From positions 1 to 36,412 of the forward strand of contig WHSP01000029.1 in the NCBI GenBank assembly GCA_009380025.1: 36,412 nucleotides of DNA. The letters run 5' to 3'. A program made the translations under genes and the position numbers. Origin of the DNA: Gemmatimonas sp. GTDB taxonomy: Bacteria > Gemmatimonadota > Gemmatimonadetes > Longimicrobiales > Longimicrobiaceae. Below the pieces are notes generated by a model, which saw only the letters and a program-made list of their open reading frames with translations, ran no database searches and was not told where the DNA came from. Positions 34,203 to 36,412 of the stretch are shown here, in pieces; the first letter of the stretch is position 1, and each line of letters opens with the position of its first letter.

Positions 34203-36412
34203 CTATCGATTGAACCAGTAGGCCAACTTCAGAAGAAAAGTGTGGTCGGGCTGGAGGTCGAATAGCTCGCGGTACTCATCGGCCCAGCCGAGGGAAGAGG
34301 GCTCGTCTCCCGACCGCTCGCGGCCGTGTGCCCAGACGACGAAGAGCGTGGAGCCGGGGAGGTACTCCCAGCGGAGCACTGCGTTCGTGCGCAGCTCTCT
34401 CACCGTGAACCCGGTGCGTGCCGGCTCGGATGGGGTGTAGGGAACGAATCGATCGGCGTAAGCGCTTGCGTCTGGAGTCGCGCTCAGCTGGCGAAGGTCG
34501 CCGTACGTGCCCGTGCTGACGAAGGGCTCGCCATAGAACTCGAAGGTGAGGTCGGGCGCGGCCGTGTAGTTGACCCGCAGGGTCATCGACATCGTTCGCT
34601 GTTCGAGTCGCGCGAAGGTGTGGTGGGTCACCCCGTCGGCGTCCTCGAAGTTGCCGAACCACTGTGACTGGTCGTGGTTGCGGTCGAAGTTCAGGCCGAT
34701 GCGTGCGTCGAGACCCGTCGAGAGACGAACGTTCAGAGAAGGTTCGATCGAGACGGTGCGGGTCTGTCCCTCGTCATCGAATCCGAGGTTCACCCAGACG
34801 GAGGGACTGATGGTCCGGCGGCTATCGCCGTTGAGACCGAACCAGGGATAGAGGCCTCGCGAAACCCGGAGTACGGGTCCACCGCGGGTGCAGCGGTCGC
34901 AGAAAGAGTTCCAGAGCCCTCTGACCGTCCCGCCCGCATGGATGTCCCAATTGTTGTGGAATCCCATATGGCCGTTGAAGTTGACGGCGCCCTCCAAACG
35001 CGTCCCGGAGGTGTTCCATGTCTGCCAGTGATTCCCGTTGACCTGGGCCCACCGGTAGATGGACGTCGGCGTGTTGAAGCGGAGCGATGCCCAGGTGCTC
35101 CAATCCTGCTGGTCGGCTCGGCGCAGGTAGCCCAGGTCGTTCGGCTCGAACCCGGCCGAATGCCGTACGATGCTAGTCTCGAACCGAGTGATGCCACCCC
35201 CGTACTTCCCGAACTTGACCTGCGCCGAATGACCTCCGAGGGACGTGCGGGACGGATCTTCGACGATGTCATCGTTCGGTTGCTGAAAGTAGTGCACTGC
35301 GTTGCGCTGCGTCCGCTCGATCGCCTCGCTCGTTCCCGCTACCCGCGAGGCCGCCACCAAGGCCGCAAATTCGTAGTTCCCCTCGAACATCCGATTTCGT
35401 ACGCCGAGGCCGGAGAGGTACGCCTCGGAGTGCAGGTACGGCGAGGTCGCCTCCGCGTCGGCTCGGTTCACCGCCGTCGCGATCAGACGCGCGCCCGCGT
35501 CCCCTTGCCGGAAATCCTGTTCGGCGCTGAAGACCGCGTGATTGGTCCGTGGCTCCAGCGTTACTCCATCGACGCCGTCGACCGAACGGGTGATGGCATC
35601 GAGCAGGCCGAAGGACAGTCCGCTCTGTGTACGGCCTGTGACCTTACTCGCGATCGCTATCGGAGTCGCCGCCGGCGTCGATGCCTCCCCGTGCTCGTTG
35701 AAGAGATAGGGCGTACGACCGATTCGGCGGGAGTAGAACAGCCCCTCGTTCGTGTTGCAGTCGACGACGATGTAGCAGTTCAGCTGGAAGCGGTAGAGCC
35801 CAGTTCCCTCGACGAAGAAGGGCCTCCGCTCTCCCAGGAAGGTCTCGAAGGCAGAGAGGTTCAGCACGGCGGGATCCGCCTCTACCTGACCGAAGTCAGG
35901 GTTCACAGTTGCGTCGAAGGTCAGGTTCGGCGTGACGCGGACCTTCACGTCTGCACCGAGGGCGATGCTCTCGGTGCGCCCCGGGTCTGCCTCCAGCGTC
36001 GCGTGTGATTCGCTCTTCAAGACCGTATACGGAGTGACTTCGAGCGTCCTCGAGCTAGTCAACCCCTCCAACCCTCGGATCAGACCGAGCTGAGAGACGA
36101 AGCCGGGCGTGTCTCGATCGATCGCGGGCCAGCTCACGCTTTCGTTGAGCCGCTCGATGTCCCGGATCACGCCGAAGCCGAAGGCGTGGCTCGGAGCGTC
36201 GCGGTATCGCAGCTGCGAGAGGGGAATCCGGAACTCGGCGGCCCAGCCCAACGAATCGACGACGGTCTCCACCTCCCACACCGCGTCCCACGACGAGTCC
36301 CGGCGGTCGTCGTTGTAGATCGCGATATCGCGCTTTACTCCATCCGGATTCACGGCGAACTCGAAGCCGGTCCGACGGTCGTTGTACGAGTCGATGCTGA
36401 TCGTGATCTGGT
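34203..36412 (-). CDS. DUF5916 outer-membrane-type protein (5' end outside window)
   Basis: The visible 735 residues run off the right edge; the frame continues upstream with DSYNDRRTGFEFAVNPDGVKRD. That is the end of a CBM9-like carbohydrate-binding-type domain (residues up to about 80 here, with AAEFRIPLSQLRY). The rest is the DUF5916 region: alternating beta-strand pattern, FETFLGERRPFFVEGTGLY, FYSRRIGRTPY, and a terminal strand ending KLAYWFNR, as expected of an outer-membrane barrel. Function is unknown; neighbours give no clue. These proteins are frequent in Gemmatimonadota and Bacteroidota. Confidence 0.85.
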   Translation of the reverse strand, partial: QITISIDSYNDRRTGFEFAVNPDGVKRDIAIYNDDRRDSSWDAVWEVETVVDSLGWAAEFRIPLSQLRYRDAPSHAFGFGVIRDIERLNESVSWPAIDRDTPGFVSQLGLIRGLEGLTSSRTLEVTPYTVLKSESHATLEADPGRTESIALGADVKVRVTPNLTFDATVNPDFGQVEADPAVLNLSAFETFLGERRPFFVEGTGLYRFQLNCYIVVDCNTNEGLFYSRRIGRTPYLFNEHGEASTPAATPIAIASKVTGRTQSGLSFGLLDAITRSVDGVDGVTLEPRTNHAVFSAEQDFRQGDAGARLIATAVNRADAEATSPYLHSEAYLSGLGVRNRMFEGNYEFAALVAASRVAGTSEAIERTQRNAVHYFQQPNDDIVEDPSRTSLGGHSAQVKFGKYGGGITRFETSIVRHSAGFEPNDLGYLRRADQQDWSTWASLRFNTPTSIYRWAQVNGNHWQTWNTSGTRLEGAVNFNGHMGFHNNWDIHAGGTVRGLWNSFCDRCTRGGPVLRVSRGLYPWFGLNGDSRRTISPSVWVNLGFDDEGQTRTVSIEPSLNVRLSTGLDARIGLNFDRNHDQSQWFGNFEDADGVTHHTFARLEQRTMSMTLRVNYTAAPDLTFEFYGEPFVSTGTYGDLRQLSATPDASAYADRFVPYTPSEPARTGFTVRELRTNAVLRWEYLPGSTLFVVWAHGRERSGDEPSSLGWADEYRELFDLQPDHTFLLKLAYWFNR

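Overview
The window reads as a high-GC bacterial chromosome segment, most likely from Gemmatimonadota or a close relative. This is inferred from the gene order, a DUF5916 outer-membrane-type protein, RNase Y plus a YmdB-type phosphodiesterase, and the high G+C; no 16S rRNA gene is present to confirm it. Apart from one transporter gene at the left edge, every gene lies on the minus strand, so transcription runs right to left.

Layout from left to right. 1-255: a dispersed repeat copy and the upstream region of an OPT-family transporter (256-2283, +). 2355-17353: a tightly packed housekeeping block, transcribed as rsmF-like > pheS > pheT > zapB-like > zapA > rny > ymdB-like > folD > xseA > xseB > ispA > DUF212 > dxs > nadK, with many 4-bp ATGA or GTGA stop/start overlaps. 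It joins tRNA charging, cell division, RNA decay, one-carbon metabolism, exonuclease VII, isoprenoid precursor synthesis and NADP synthesis. 17371-21093: infC-rpmI-rplT with its own promoter, leader and terminators, and thrS with an elaborate leader. 21153-23269: groES-groEL under a perfect CIRCE operator. 23542-33166: rnz and an acyl-CoA metabolism cluster (AtuA-like protein, carboxyltransferase, B12-binding subunit, B12-dependent mutase, MeaB-type GTPase). A methyltransferase gene, a lipoprotein hydrolase gene and repeats interrupt that cluster. 33167-36412: a gene-poor repeat-bearing stretch, a short signal-peptide fragment and the 3' part of a DUF5916 gene.

The most interesting element is upstream of thrS. 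A 31-codon leader peptide has five Thr codons within seven, and three mutually exclusive RNA pairings follow, ending in an intrinsic terminator. The geometry is that of ribosome-mediated transcription attenuation by charged tRNA-Thr, acting on threonyl-tRNA synthetase itself. Three further points stand out: infC probably starts at AUC behind a strong terminator-like hairpin; the mutase annotated by similarity as methylmalonyl-CoA mutase carries the Phe/Gln pair of isobutyryl-CoA mutases; and at least three families of dispersed palindromic repeats sit in the intergenic regions.

No tRNA, rRNA, CRISPR array, transposase or integrase was recognised.
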